From Pseudomonas sp. JAI120 (GTDB lineage Bacteria; Pseudomonadota; Gammaproteobacteria; Pseudomonadales; Pseudomonadaceae), in the NCBI RefSeq assembly GCF_014207255.1, contig NZ_JACHCZ010000001.1:2409378-2473377 (forward strand): 64,000 nt of DNA, read 5' to 3'. Shown here in pieces: positions 27,248 through 36,793 of the stretch. The position numbers were made by a program, and so were the translations under genes. Under the pieces are notes generated by a model. It saw only the letters and a list, made by a program, of their open reading frames with translations. It had not been told where the DNA came from and did not search any database. How positions within the stretch are numbered: position 1 is the first letter of the stretch; the number at the start of each line of letters is the position of its first letter.

Positions 27248-28552
27248 TTAGTTCAGGTGTTCGACGCGAATCCGCACCACCGGGCCCACGACGCCCTGCA
27301 AGGCCTCCAGAGCAGTGATGGCATCGTTGATGTGCTGCTCGAGCACGCGGTGGGTCAGCAGGATCATCGGCACCTGGCCGTTCTGCTCCTCGACTTCCTT
27401 CTGCATGATCGACTCGATGTTGATACCGCGCTCCGACAGGATGCTGGCCACCTGGGCCAATACGCCTGGGTGATCCTTGGCCTGGATGCGCAGGTAGTAG
27501 GCGCTTTCGCAGGCCTCGATCGGCAGGATCGGGTGGGCCGACAGCGAATCCGGCTGGAAGGCCAGGTGCGGCACGCGGTTTTCCGGGTCGCTGGTCATAG
27601 CGCGAACCACGTCCACCAGATCGGCGATCACCGACGAAGCGGTCGGCTCCATGCCGGCACCGGCGCCGTAGAACAGGGTGGAACCGGCGGCATCACCATT
27701 GACCATCACGGCGTTCATCACGCCATTGACGTTGGCGATCAGGCGGTCGGCCGGGATCAGCGTCGGATGCACACGCAACTCGATACCCGCCGGAGTGCTA
27801 CGCGCGACACCGAGGTGCTTGATGCGGTAGCCCAGGGCTTCGGCGTAGTTCACGTCGGCAGTGGTCAGCTTGGTGATGCCTTCGGTGTAGGCCTTGTCGA
27901 ACTGCAACGGGATACCAAAGGCGATGGACGCCAGGATGGTCAGCTTGTGCGCCGCGTCGATGCCTTCCACGTCGAATGTCGGGTCGGCTTCGGCGTAACC
28001 CAGCGCCTGGGCTTCGGCCAGCACGTCTTCGAAGGTACGGCCCTTCTCGCGCATTTCGGTGAGGATGAAGTTACCGGTGCCGTTGATGATACCGGCTACC
28101 CAATTGATGCGGTTGGCGGACAAGCCTTCACGGATCGCCTTGATCACCGGGATACCACCGGCAACCGCAGCTTCGAACGCGACGATCACGCCCTTCTCGC
28201 GGGCCTTGGCGAAGATCTCGTTGCCGTGCACGGCAATCAGCGCCTTGTTGGCGGTGACCACGTGCTTGCCGTTTTCGATAGCCTTGAGCACCAGCTCGCG
28301 GGCCACGGTGTAACCGCCCACCAGCTCGATGACGATATCGATTTCAGGGTTGGTGGCCACGGCGAAGACATCGTTGGTAATTGCAATACCGGTCGTTTGG
28401 AACTGAGGCTTTGGCGAACGCGTGGCAATTTGCGCCACTTCAATCCCACGCCCTGCACGGCGGGAAATTTCTTCAGCATTACGCTGAAGTACGTTGAAGG
28501 TGCCGCCACCGACGGTCCCTAACCCACAGATGCCTACTTTGACCGGTTTCAC
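27248..28552 (-). CDS. hom: Homoserine dehydrogenase
   Basis: A 434-residue monofunctional enzyme reducing aspartate semialdehyde to homoserine. The NAD(P) site is VGICGLGTVGGGTFNVL. The catalytic region includes KHVVTANKALIA and GIINGTGNFILTEM, and a C-terminal ACT domain (~350-430) probably mediates threonine feedback. I place the start at the GTG of 28552 (VKPVKVGI): GGGGAG lies 8 bases before it, whereas the ATG at 28567 overlaps that ribosome-binding sequence and has none of its own. The 114-base gap from dsbC contains a strong hairpin CGGCCGAC / GTCGGCCG at 28571-28591. Confidence 0.95.
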   Translation of the reverse strand: MKPVKVGICGLGTVGGGTFNVLQRNAEEISRRAGRGIEVAQIATRSPKPQFQTTGIAITNDVFAVATNPEIDIVIELVGGYTVARELVLKAIENGKHVVTANKALIAVHGNEIFAKAREKGVIVAFEAAVAGGIPVIKAIREGLSANRINWVAGIINGTGNFILTEMREKGRTFEDVLAEAQALGYAEADPTFDVEGIDAAHKLTILASIAFGIPLQFDKAYTEGITKLTTADVNYAEALGYRIKHLGVARSTPAGIELRVHPTLIPADRLIANVNGVMNAVMVNGDAAGSTLFYGAGAGMEPTASSVIADLVDVVRAMTSDPENRVPHLAFQPDSLSAHPILPIEACESAYYLRIQAKDHPGVLAQVASILSERGINIESIMQKEVEEQNGQVPMILLTHRVLEQHINDAITALEALQGVVGPVVRIRVEHLN

Positions 28553-28681
28553 TGAAGAACTCCCCATGAAACGGCCGACGCTAGGTCGGCCGTGGAAAAC
28601 AGCCGCACAACTGCGGCTTTCAATTAATAGCCCGTCGACTTATCCGCGGGCCATGATCGTCAAAGGTTCGACGATGCTGGT

Positions 28682-29413
28682 TTATTTGGCACTCAGCGCC
28701 AGTTTGGCAACTTGTGGTGCCGGCTGGTAGCCCGGAATCACCTGGCCGTCAGCCAAAACGATGGCCGGTGTACCGTTGACGCCGATGGACTGGCCCAGGG
28801 CAAACTGCTTCGACACCGGGTTGGCGCACTTGGCGGCCTTGATTTCCTTGCCATCGACCATCTTGTCCATGGCCGCTTTCTTGTCGGCCGAGCACCATAC
28901 GGCCTGCAGCTGCTCGTCGCCCGGCGAACCCAGACCCTGGCGCGGGAACGCTACGTAGCGTACTTCAACACCCAGCTTGTTCAGCGCAGGCACTTCGGCA
29001 TGCAGCTTATGGCAGTACGGGCAGGTGGTGTCGGTGAACACGGTGATATGGGTCTTCGTTTCGCCGATAGCTGGGTAAACCACGGTTTCCGCCACCGGGA
29101 TGCCGTTGATCAGCTTGGATACACCCAGGCGCTCGGCTTTCTCGGTCAGGTTGACCGGCTTGCCGTCCTTGAGCTGGAACAGGTAGCCCTGAACGATGTA
29201 CTGACCGTCTGCACTGGCGTACAGCACACGGCTGCCCTTGAGCTTGACTTCATACAGGCCGGCCATCGGGCTGGCGCTGATGCTTTCGATCGGGGTGTCG
29301 AGCTGCAGGTTGGCCAGGCTCTTGCGGATGGTCTGCTCGGCAGCGTCATCGGCGACGGCAAAGGTGGAAACCAACGCAATGGCTGCGGCGGCAATAATCT
29401 GGGTCAAGCGCAT
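28682..29413 (-). CDS. dsbC: Periplasmic disulfide isomerase DsbC
   Basis: A 243-residue exported thioredoxin-fold protein. The signal peptide is MRLTQIIAAAAIALVSTFAVA. The N-terminal dimerisation domain runs to ~80, and the active site is TTC131PYC134HKLH with the cis-Pro loop GVNGTPAIVLADG. A second Cys pair (WCSADKK ... AAKC) matches the structural disulfide. It reshuffles wrong disulfides and is kept reduced by DsbD. The start at 29413 gives a proper signal peptide; the frame to 29500 does not. Its place between xerD and hom is conserved in Pseudomonas. Confidence 0.95.
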   Translation of the reverse strand: MRLTQIIAAAAIALVSTFAVADDAAEQTIRKSLANLQLDTPIESISASPMAGLYEVKLKGSRVLYASADGQYIVQGYLFQLKDGKPVNLTEKAERLGVSKLINGIPVAETVVYPAIGETKTHITVFTDTTCPYCHKLHAEVPALNKLGVEVRYVAFPRQGLGSPGDEQLQAVWCSADKKAAMDKMVDGKEIKAAKCANPVSKQFALGQSIGVNGTPAIVLADGQVIPGYQPAPQVAKLALSAK

Positions 29414-29554
29414 GGAAACTCCTGAAGGCAGATGCAGGGACGGGCGCAGGCACGCCGATACGCAAACACGGGTGCGGGCCGTCCCTTTGCTAACCGGCAA
29501 AGCCTACCACAGTTGGGCCGCAGGGCAGCCCGTGGCGGGATAAATTGGCGGTTT

Positions 29555-30451
29555 TCAGCCTCGTGGGTGGTGCTTGGCATGCATTTCCTGCAAGCGCGCA
29601 CGCGCCACGTGGGTATAGATCTGGGTGGTGGATAAGTCGCTGTGCCCGAGCAGCATTTGCACCACGCGCAAATCCGCGCCGTGGTTGAGCAAATGGGTGG
29701 CGAATGCATGGCGCAAGGTGTGGGGCGACAGGCTCTTGCCGATCCCCGCCACCTTGGCCTGGTGCTTGATGCGATGCCAGAACGTCTGTCGGGTCATCTG
29801 CTCGCCACGCTGACTGGGAAACAGCACATCGCTTGGCCGTCCGCCAAGCAGCTCGCTACGGGCATCGCGCATATAGCGCTCGACCCACACAATTGCTTCC
29901 TCCCCCATCGGCACCAGCCGTTCCTTGCTGCCCTTGCCCATTACCCGCAGCACCCCTTGACGCAGATTGACTTGCTCCAGAGTCAGGCTGATCAGCTCCG
30001 TGACCCGCAGGCCGCAGGCATACAACACTTCCAGCATCGCGCGGTCACGCTGGCCGATGGCTTCGCTGAGGTCGGGCGCAGCAAGCAAGGCATCGACGTC
30101 GGCTTCCGACAGGGATTTGGGTAAAGGCCTACCCAGTTGCGGCATATCGATTTGCAGGGTTGGATCGAGGGCGATCAGTTTCTCCCTCAGCAAATAGCGA
30201 TAAAAACCACGCACACCGGAGAGAAACCGTGCAGTGGAACGGGGTTTGTAGTTCTGCTCCAAACGCCAGGCCAGGTGATCGAGGATCAGCTCGCGGCCGG
30301 CATTGATCAGTTCCAGGTGTTTCTCCTGCAACCAGCCGTTGAACAGCGCCAGGTCGCTGCGGTAGGCCTGGCGGGTGTTGTCTGACAGGCCTTTTTCCAG
30401 CCAGAGGGCGTCGAGGAAGCGGTCGATCAGGGGGTGGTCAATGGCAGGCAT
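29555..30451 (-). CDS. xerD: Site-specific tyrosine recombinase XerD
   Basis: A 298-residue recombinase that, with XerC, resolves chromosome dimers at dif under FtsK control. An N-terminal SAM-like DNA-binding domain (to ~105) is followed by the catalytic domain with Arg in CGLRVTELISL, Lys in VMGKGSKERLVP, HTLRHAFATHLL, LLGHSDLSTTQ, and the nucleophile Y279 (TQIYTH). Length and context (upstream of dsbC) point to XerD and not to a phage or integron integrase. Confidence 0.95.
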   Translation of the reverse strand: MPAIDHPLIDRFLDALWLEKGLSDNTRQAYRSDLALFNGWLQEKHLELINAGRELILDHLAWRLEQNYKPRSTARFLSGVRGFYRYLLREKLIALDPTLQIDMPQLGRPLPKSLSEADVDALLAAPDLSEAIGQRDRAMLEVLYACGLRVTELISLTLEQVNLRQGVLRVMGKGSKERLVPMGEEAIVWVERYMRDARSELLGGRPSDVLFPSQRGEQMTRQTFWHRIKHQAKVAGIGKSLSPHTLRHAFATHLLNHGADLRVVQMLLGHSDLSTTQIYTHVARARLQEMHAKHHPRG

Positions 30452-30581
30452 GAGGGCTCAGGTAAGGAAAGTGCGGGTATCGGGTAGATCCTATCGCAGC
30501 CCAGCCATGTACACACGCTTGAAGGTATGAACCGTCGCAGCAGGCCGCATTTCCGCCAAGGGCAGCTCAAATCGCGGGCAC

Positions 30582-30609
30582 AAAAAAGCAGCCCGTAGGC
30601 TGCTTTTTT
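30582..30609 (-). terminator. Terminator of the rpsP-rimM-trmD-rplS operon
   Basis: AGCAGCC-CGTA-GGCTGCT stem with A6 and T6 flanks, 20 bases after the rplS stop; it works in both directions. The bases from here to xerD hold no recognisable gene. Confidence 0.9.
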
Positions 30610-30628
30610 CTGCATCGGGAAGCTGGAC

Positions 30629-30979
30629 TTAAGCCAGTTTTTCCTTGATGCGAGCTGCTTTACCGGACAGGTCACGCAGGTAGTACAGCTTGGCTTTACG
30701 TACGTCACCGCGACGCTTAACGGCCATGCTGTCGATTTGCGGGCTGTAGGTCTGGAAAGTACGCTCTACGCCAACACCGTTGGAGATTTTACGAACAGTG
30801 AAAGCACTGTTCACACCACGGTTACGCTTGGCGATTACCACGCCTTCGAACGCTTGCAGACGCGAACGGTCGCCTTCCTTCACTTTCACCTGGACGACAA
30901 TGGTGTCGCCTGGGGCAAAGGTAGGGATCTCTTTGGTCATCTGCTCTGCTTCGAGTGCAAGGATGATTTTGTTAGTCAT
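30629..30979 (-). CDS. rplS: 50S ribosomal protein L19
   Basis: A 116-residue L19, which sits at the 30S-50S interface. Characteristic segments are [44 protein letters not shown] and [10 protein letters not shown]. It is the last gene of the operon, 45 bases after trmD, followed by a strong terminator. Confidence 0.98.
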
Positions 30980-31024
30980 GCTGTGCTCCTAAGGTAAGTC
31001 AATGGACCTACCATCGATACGTTG

Positions 31025-31777
31025 TTAACTATCGTCCCGCGCGAGGATGTATTCCTCGAGCAGCTTCTTCTCTTCTCCAGAAAGCGAGCGGCTTTCCAGA
31101 AGATCGGCGCGTCGTTCATAGGTCCGACCAAGGGACTGCTGTAAACGCCAACGCCGGATGTGTGCGTGATTGCCACTTAGCAATACGTCGGGAACACGCT
31201 GATCCGCATACACCTCCGGTCGGGTGTAGTGCGGGCAATCCAGCAAACCGTCCGTGAAGGAATCTTCCTCCGCGGAGTCCGCATGCCCTAAAGCTCCAGG
31301 CAGCAGTCGTGTAACCGCATCTATCAGGACCATCGCCGGCAGCTCGCCGCCAGACAGGACATAGTCCCCAATCGACCACTCTTCATCGACATGAGCATCA
31401 ATAAAACGCTCGTCAATGCCTTCATAGCGACCGGCAATCAGGATCAGTGCTTCCTCATTCGCCAGTTCGCGGACCCCAGCCTGTTTCAGCTGGCGGCCTT
31501 GAGGGGACAGGTAAATAACCTTCGCCTTCTCCCCGGCAGCGACCTTGGCCTGAGCCAACGCGTCTTCCAGGGGCTTGATCTTCATCACCATGCCCGGGCC
31601 ACCGCCAAATGGGCGATCGTCCACAGTGTGATGTCGATCCGTCGTGTAGTCTCGCGGGTTCCAACAGGTAAGCTGCAACAGCCCCTGTTTCACCGCCCGA
31701 CTGGTGATGCCGTACTCGCTGATGGCGGAAAACATCTCGGGAAACAAACTGATCACTTCGATGCGCAAATTAGCCAC
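31025..31777 (-). CDS. trmD: tRNA (guanine-N1)-methyltransferase TrmD
   Basis: A 250-residue SPOUT enzyme methylating G37 of tRNAs read as CNN, which prevents frameshifting. The knot region is visible ([52 protein letters not shown]). I set the start at the GTG of 31777 ([16 protein letters not shown]), two bases after the rimM stop; the frame remains open to 31843 but only through rimM. The tight spacing suggests coupling to rimM. Confidence 0.96.
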   Translation of the reverse strand: MANLRIEVISLFPEMFSAISEYGITSRAVKQGLLQLTCWNPRDYTTDRHHTVDDRPFGGGPGMVMKIKPLEDALAQAKVAAGEKAKVIYLSPQGRQLKQAGVRELANEEALILIAGRYEGIDERFIDAHVDEEWSIGDYVLSGGELPAMVLIDAVTRLLPGALGHADSAEEDSFTDGLLDCPHYTRPEVYADQRVPDVLLSGNHAHIRRWRLQQSLGRTYERRADLLESRSLSGEEKKLLEEYILARDDS

Positions 31778-31779
31778 GC

Positions 31780-32316
31780 TTAGAAGTCCGCGTCCCATTC
31801 CACCTTCATCTCGCCCGCTGCCAGGTCGACAGCCAACACGCATTGCTCGGTATAGGGCAACAGGCGTTCGCGATCATCCAGGCTGCCAGCGCAAGGCTTG
31901 ACCACCATTACATCATTGGCGCCGGTTTCCAGAAGATGATCGATTTTCCCGAACAATTGCCCGAGTTGATCAATAACCTTCAGACCTTCCAGCTGGTACC
32001 AGTAGTACTCGCCATCGGTCAATTCAGGGAACAGGTTGCGCGGCACGCAGATCTCATAACCGGCCAGAAGACGAGCTTCTTCACGATCATCAAGACCCTT
32101 GAGCTTTGCGACCAGGAACTTATCGCTCCCGCGTCCACTGACCAGCTCGACCTGTTTCACACTACCTTCGCGCTTAAGCGTCCAGGTTTTGTACTGCAAC
32201 AGGTTTTCAGTCGGATCAGTAAAGGAATACACCTTCACTTCGCCGCGAACGCCATGAACAGAATAAATCTTGCCAATAACGATCAAATCATCAGCAACAG
32301 TTGGCGTCGCGTTCAT
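31780..32316 (-). CDS. rimM: 16S rRNA processing protein RimM
   Basis: A 178-residue 30S maturation factor that binds S19 and the 16S head. The N-terminal RimM domain begins with [26 protein letters not shown], and the PRC-barrel domain is C-terminal ([23 protein letters not shown]). Second gene of the operon, 5 bases after rpsP. Confidence 0.97.
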   Translation of the reverse strand: MNATPTVADDLIVIGKIYSVHGVRGEVKVYSFTDPTENLLQYKTWTLKREGSVKQVELVSGRGSDKFLVAKLKGLDDREEARLLAGYEICVPRNLFPELTDGEYYWYQLEGLKVIDQLGQLFGKIDHLLETGANDVMVVKPCAGSLDDRERLLPYTEQCVLAVDLAAGEMKVEWDADF

Positions 32317-32321
32317 ATTGC

Positions 32322-32573
32322 TCAGGCTGCGGCCTTAGCCGAGTCCTTCAACAACTTGGCAACACGCTCAGACGGTTGTGCACCAACGCTCAGCCAGTAG
32401 GCTACGCGCTCTTGGTTCACGGACAGGCGGACTTCTTGACCACGAGCGATCGGGTTGAAGAAACCTACTTGTTCCTTGTGAGAGCCGTCACGTGGGTTGC
32501 GGCTGTCAGTTACGGTCAAGTGGTAAAACGGGCGCTTTTTGGAGCCGCCAAGGGCAAGACGGATTGTTAGCAT
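32322..32573 (-). CDS. rpsP: 30S ribosomal protein S16
   Basis: An 83-residue S16 needed for 30S assembly. [30 protein letters not shown] and the FNPIARG segment are typical. First gene of the operon; the promoter should lie in the 250-base gap to ffh. Confidence 0.98.
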   Translation of the reverse strand: MLTIRLALGGSKKRPFYHLTVTDSRNPRDGSHKEQVGFFNPIARGQEVRLSVNQERVAYWLSVGAQPSERVAKLLKDSAKAAA

Positions 32574-32746
32574 GTGAACATCGTTCCTGTAGTCGGTGCT
32601 GCAAATCTAAATGCACAGCGGGCATAGGTGCCCGAAAGGCCGCATATTCTAAGGAATATCCGGACTTTTGCAAATGTCTTTTTCTGGCGCCTATCAGCGT
32701 GCCATTCAGATCTGCTAGAGAGCCGTCGGTTAAAACGGCAGGTCAG

Positions 32747-32791
32747 CCCCCGCCAACGGCGGGTTTGCTGGAGATCCCACATCCCTGTGGG
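32747..32791 (-). terminator. Hairpins downstream of ffh / upstream of rpsP
   Basis: CCCGCC-AAC-GGCGGG (32749-32763) and CCCACA-TCCC-TGTGGG (32776-32791) lie 33-75 bases beyond the ffh stop on the minus strand. No long T-run follows either hairpin, so termination is uncertain. The rest of the gap (32574-32746) should hold the rpsP promoter, which I could not define. Confidence 0.5.
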
Positions 32792-32823
32792 TCGGAGCAG
32801 GAGTGAACTCCCGCTCGAATTCT

Positions 32824-34200
32824 TTACATTTTCGGCATGCCGCCGCCGGGCAACATACCGCCCATGCCGCGCATCATCTTGGCCATTCCGCCCTTGGCGG
32901 AGAATTTCTTCATCATTTTCTGCATCTGCTTGTGCTGCTTGATCAAGCGACCGATGTCCTGCACCTGGGTGCCGGAACCCATGGCGATCCGACGCTTGCG
33001 CGAACCACTGATCAGCTCAGGGTCGCGGCGCTCGGCCGGGGTCATGGAGTTGATGATGGCTTCCATCTGCTTGAACTGCTTCTCCGCCGCGCCTTGGGCA
33101 TTGCCCATTTGCGCCAGGTTCACACCGCCGATGTTCGGCAGCTTGTCCATCAGGCCGCCGAGGCCGCCCATGTTCTTCATTTGTTGCAGCTGGTCGCGGA
33201 AGTCTTCGAGGTCGAAGCCCTTGCCCTTCTTCAGCTTCTTGGCCAGTTTATCGGCCTTGTCCTTGTCGAGGGTGGCTTCGGCCTGTTCGATCAGGCTGAG
33301 CACGTCACCCATGCCGAGGATACGCGAGGCGATACGCTCAGGGTGGAACGGTTCGAGCGCGTCGCTCTTCTCGCCCATACCGATGAACTTGATCGGCTTG
33401 CCGGTGATGGCACGCACCGACAGCGCGGCACCGCCACGGGCGTCGCCGTCGACCTTGGTGAGGATCACGCCGGTCAGCGGCAGCGCGTCGCCGAAGGCCT
33501 TGGCGGTGTTGGCCGCATCCTGGCCAGTCATGGCGTCGACCACGAACAGCGTCTCGACCGGATTGATCGCGGCATGCAGCGCCTTGATCTCGCCCATCAT
33601 CTCTTCATCGATGTGCAGGCGACCGGCGGTATCGACGATGACCACGTCGATGAATTTCAGTTTTGCTTCTTTAATAGCGGCGTTGGCGATGTCGACCGGC
33701 TTCTGGCTCAGGTCGGACGGGAAGAAGGTCACACCCACTTCGCCCGCGAGCATTTCCAACTGCTTGATGGCCGCCGGACGGTACACGTCGGCCGACACCA
33801 CCATCACGGACTTCTTCTTGCGCTCTTTAAGGAAGCGCGCCAGCTTGCCGGCGGTGGTGGTCTTACCCGCACCTTGCAGGCCGGCCATCAATACGACGGC
33901 CGGTGGCACGGCGCTGAGGTTCAGGTCTTCGTTGGCCGCGCCCATCAGGCTTTCGAGTTCGGCCTGGACGATCTTCACAAAGGCCTGGCCCGGAGTCAGG
34001 CTGCGGGACACTTCAGTGCCGACCGCACGTTCCTTGACCGAGTTGACGAAGTCCTTGACCACAGGCAAGGCGACATCGGCTTCCAGCAACGCCATGCGCA
34101 CTTCACGCAGGGTGTCTTTAATATTGTCCTCGGTCAGCTTGGCCTTGCCGGTTACGTGGCGCAGCGTCTGCGAGAGACGGTCAGTCAGGTTTTCAAACAT
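32824..34200 (-). CDS. ffh: Signal recognition particle protein Ffh
   Basis: A 458-residue SRP54 homologue that, with 4.5S RNA, brings nascent membrane proteins to FtsY. An N domain (~1-85) is followed by the GTPase domain with G1 LMAGLQGAGKTTTAGK, VIVDTAGRL, and TKVDGDARGGAAL. The Met-rich M domain begins ~300 and ends in a GGMGGMLPGGGMPKM tail. Divergent from the ypjD-like gene. Confidence 0.98.
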   Translation of the reverse strand: MFENLTDRLSQTLRHVTGKAKLTEDNIKDTLREVRMALLEADVALPVVKDFVNSVKERAVGTEVSRSLTPGQAFVKIVQAELESLMGAANEDLNLSAVPPAVVLMAGLQGAGKTTTAGKLARFLKERKKKSVMVVSADVYRPAAIKQLEMLAGEVGVTFFPSDLSQKPVDIANAAIKEAKLKFIDVVIVDTAGRLHIDEEMMGEIKALHAAINPVETLFVVDAMTGQDAANTAKAFGDALPLTGVILTKVDGDARGGAALSVRAITGKPIKFIGMGEKSDALEPFHPERIASRILGMGDVLSLIEQAEATLDKDKADKLAKKLKKGKGFDLEDFRDQLQQMKNMGGLGGLMDKLPNIGGVNLAQMGNAQGAAEKQFKQMEAIINSMTPAERRDPELISGSRKRRIAMGSGTQVQDIGRLIKQHKQMQKMMKKFSAKGGMAKMMRGMGGMLPGGGMPKM

Positions 34201-34434
34201 GCGCGATCCTTTCAGGCCCTATTCATCGAAATGCATTGGTAGACCGAGGTAATGGCGGCCCAGGCTGTGGTAAATCGCTATTAAAAACAGCGCTCGGCGA
34301 GCCTGCGGCGTGGGCAGGTCGCGGATTATAGCGAAGACTGCGCCCATGCACACCCGCTGTCTGGCCCTGGAGTCTTTCGTGGAACGCAGGTGTATGCCAA
34401 ACTCAGCGCCTTTCGGGCTTGCCTCTCAGGATTT

Positions 34435-35247
34435 ATGCTCCCCTTGTCACCCAGTTTGCTACCCAGCCTCGCCGCCGCCATCGTGTATGCCGCTGCGACC
34501 CTTTATCAGGGCACTCGTCTGGCCAAAGGCGCCAAGGCGGACAAACGCCTGCTGGTCGGCCTGGGCGTCCTCGCCCTGCTGGCCCATGCTGCGAGCCTGT
34601 TCACCCACCTGATGACGCCGGTTGGCCTTGGCCTGGACTTCTTCAGCGCCGCCAGCCTGATCGCGGCGGCGGTCATTGCGCTGACGCTGATGGCCTGTTA
34701 TCGGATTCCTGTCGAGAACCTGCTGGTCCTGCTCTTCCCATTGGGCGTGCTGACGGTGCTGCTCGCGCAGTTCGCCCCCACCGGCACGGTGCAGGTGATC
34801 GATGAGGAGCCAGGCATCCTCGCCCATATCCTGCTGTCGATCCTGGCCTACGGCATGTTCACCATCGCGGTGTTCCAGGCCTTGCTCCTGCTGCTGCAGG
34901 ACCACCAGCTCAAGCACAAGCACCCTTCCGGGCTGATCAAGAACTTCCCGCCCCTGCAAACCATGGAAAGCCTGTTGTTCGGTTTCCTGTGGGCCGGCTG
35001 GACGCTGCTGTCGCTGTCGCTGATTTCCGGTTGGCTGTTCGTCGAAAACCTGTTTGCCCAGCACCTGGTGCACAAGACCCTGCTGGCGTGCCTGGCCTGG
35101 GTGGTGTTCAGCGTATTGCTGTGGGGCCGCAACCGCCTTGGCTGGCGCGGACACAAAGCGATTCGCTGGACCCTGGCCGGTTTCTGCCTGCTGATGTTGG
35201 CCTATTTCGGCAGCAAGCTGGTTCGCGAATACATCCTGCATATCTGA
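34435..35247 (+). CDS. CcsA/YpjD-like cytochrome c assembly family membrane protein
   Basis: A 270-residue protein with about eight hydrophobic helices. It belongs to the cytochrome-c-assembly (CcsA/CcmC) superfamily, YpjD branch, usually next to ffh and a CorC-like gene. A His-containing region is visible (LFTHLMTP, LIKNFPPLQTMESLLFG). Its precise function is not established; haem handling is only inferred from the family. The ATG at 34435 has AGGATTT upstream; an in-frame start at 34390 lacks a ribosome-binding site. The next gene follows after 12 bases. Confidence 0.85.
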   Translation: MLPLSPSLLPSLAAAIVYAAATLYQGTRLAKGAKADKRLLVGLGVLALLAHAASLFTHLMTPVGLGLDFFSAASLIAAAVIALTLMACYRIPVENLLVLLFPLGVLTVLLAQFAPTGTVQVIDEEPGILAHILLSILAYGMFTIAVFQALLLLLQDHQLKHKHPSGLIKNFPPLQTMESLLFGFLWAGWTLLSLSLISGWLFVENLFAQHLVHKTLLACLAWVVFSVLLWGRNRLGWRGHKAIRWTLAGFCLLMLAYFGSKLVREYILHI

Positions 35248-35259
35248 CGGGCAGCAAAA

Positions 35260-36498
35260 ATGGACAACTTGCCCCTGGGGCCGATGCTCGCGGTAATCGC
35301 CTTGCTGGTGTTATGGGCGGCGCTGTTTACCGCCATCGAAGCCGCACAACAACACCTGCTGGCCCTGCGCCCCGGTACACGCCAGGGCGACAAGGCTGCC
35401 GCCCGCCTGAGTTTCCCGCGCCACAGCCTGATCCTCTGCAACAGCCTGTGCCGTGCGGCCGTGGTAATCCTCTGCACCCTGCTGGCGATTTATGCCTGGG
35501 CACAGAACGGCCCGTGGCTCGGCTGGCTGATCTCCTGCGCCGTTCTGCTGATCCTGGCCGACTACCTGCCACGCGCCCTGGCAACCCGTCATCCACAAGC
35601 GGTGCTGGGCTTCGGCAACACGCTGCTGGGCGTGCCATTGAAAATCCTCTATCCCGCCGCCTGGCTGCTCAATGGCATCAGCCTGTTGCTGCTGCGCCCG
35701 TTTGCCCGAAAGCCCGGCGTGGTGAAAAACAGCGATGAGCCACAGCCCGGCCACGACGATGAACCGCAGCCCGAGGCCGATGACGGCCGCATCCCTGGCA
35801 TGCCGGGTATCCACGCCCTGGACAACATCACCGTCAATGACATCCTGGTACCCCGCAGCGAAGTGGACGGTATCAACCTGGATGACTCGATCGAAGAAAT
35901 CATCGAGCAATTGCGCACCTCCTCGCGCACTCGCCTGCCGGTGTTCCACAGTGACATCAACCAGGTTGAAGCCGTACTGAACACCCGGCTGATCCAGCAC
36001 CTGCTGCCGGACGCCAGCCTGACCAAGGAAGCCCTGCTGGACGCTTCCTACGAACCCTACTTCGTCCCCGAAAGCACGCCCCTGCAACTGCAACTGCTGA
36101 ACTTCCACAAACAGCAGCGACGCCTGGGCATGGTGGTGGATGAATACGGCGAAGTACTAGGTATCGTCACCCTGGAAGATATTCTCGAAGAAATCGTCGG
36201 CGAATTCGAAAACGAGCAAAGTGCGGACAACCCGCATATCGAAGCGCAGCCGGATGGCCGCTATATCATCGACGGCGCCGCTTCGATCCGCGAATTGAAC
36301 AAGAGCCTGGGCTGGCACCTGCCCAGCGACGGCCCCAAGACCCTCAACGGCCTGGTAACCGAAGCACTGGAGACCATTCCGGATTGTGCGGTGTGCCTGA
36401 AGATCGGCCGCTACCGCCTGGAAATCCTTGAGACCGAGGACAACCGCGTCAGCAAGGTGCTGATCTGGCATACCAGCCACGTGCCAGTAGCCGCATAA
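35260..36498 (+). CDS. CorC/HlyC-family (CNNM-type) transporter-associated protein
   Basis: A 412-residue membrane protein. An N-terminal CNNM/DUF21 domain with ~3-4 helices spans ~1-150. A pair of CBS domains follows (~185-310; VNDILVPRSEVDGINLDDSIEEIIEQL, and GMVVDEYGEVLGIVTLEDILEEIVGEF). A C-terminal CorC_HlyC domain (~325-405) has PDGRYIIDGAASIRELNKSLGW. Members are linked to Mg2+/Co2+ efflux. It is 12 bases after the ypjD-like gene, so probably the same operon. Confidence 0.9.
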   Translation: MDNLPLGPMLAVIALLVLWAALFTAIEAAQQHLLALRPGTRQGDKAAARLSFPRHSLILCNSLCRAAVVILCTLLAIYAWAQNGPWLGWLISCAVLLILADYLPRALATRHPQAVLGFGNTLLGVPLKILYPAAWLLNGISLLLLRPFARKPGVVKNSDEPQPGHDDEPQPEADDGRIPGMPGIHALDNITVNDILVPRSEVDGINLDDSIEEIIEQLRTSSRTRLPVFHSDINQVEAVLNTRLIQHLLPDASLTKEALLDASYEPYFVPESTPLQLQLLNFHKQQRRLGMVVDEYGEVLGIVTLEDILEEIVGEFENEQSADNPHIEAQPDGRYIIDGAASIRELNKSLGWHLPSDGPKTLNGLVTEALETIPDCAVCLKIGRYRLEILETEDNRVSKVLIWHTSHVPVAA

Positions 36499-36520
36499 CT
36501 TCCTGATAAACCACAATCCA

Positions 36521-36555
36521 GTGTGGGAGGGGGCAAGCCTCCTCCCACATTTTGA
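36521..36555. repeat. Single REP palindrome
   Basis: GTGTGGGAGGGGGCAAGC / CTCCTCCCACATTTT, a near-palindrome 23 bases after the corC-like stop, with a T-rich right flank that could terminate transcription. Confidence 0.85.
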
Positions 36556-36574
36556 TTTGCGGCGCTCCAGTCAC

Positions 36575-36604
36575 TTGTTGTAATTCCAAACCCCTTCCTA
36601 TAAT
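36575..36604 (+). promoter_or_regulatory. Sigma70 promoter for the MHS-family transporter
   Basis: TTGTTG (36575-36580), 18 bases, TATAAT (36599-36604). It predicts a ~183-base leader before the ATG at 36794, unusually long and C-rich. Confidence 0.6.
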
Positions 36605-36793
36605 CCCTGCGGCTTACCCAAGCCCCCGCCCGACCGCGTGCTACCCGCACTCAGCGCGTCCAGGCACCGCTTTACCATGTCCGACCGGTGTCCGCTCCCA
36701 TCCCGAGCCGCCCCGAGCACTACCCTGATCCAAGGGTGTTCGACCCAATAATAATCCGCGTCCAAGCGCGCAACGACCGTCAGGGATACCTCC

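Noticed and set aside
28552..28567. ATG at 28567 as the start of hom
   Set aside because: The five extra codons contain the GGGGAG ribosome-binding sequence for the GTG at 28552, and nothing like it precedes the ATG.
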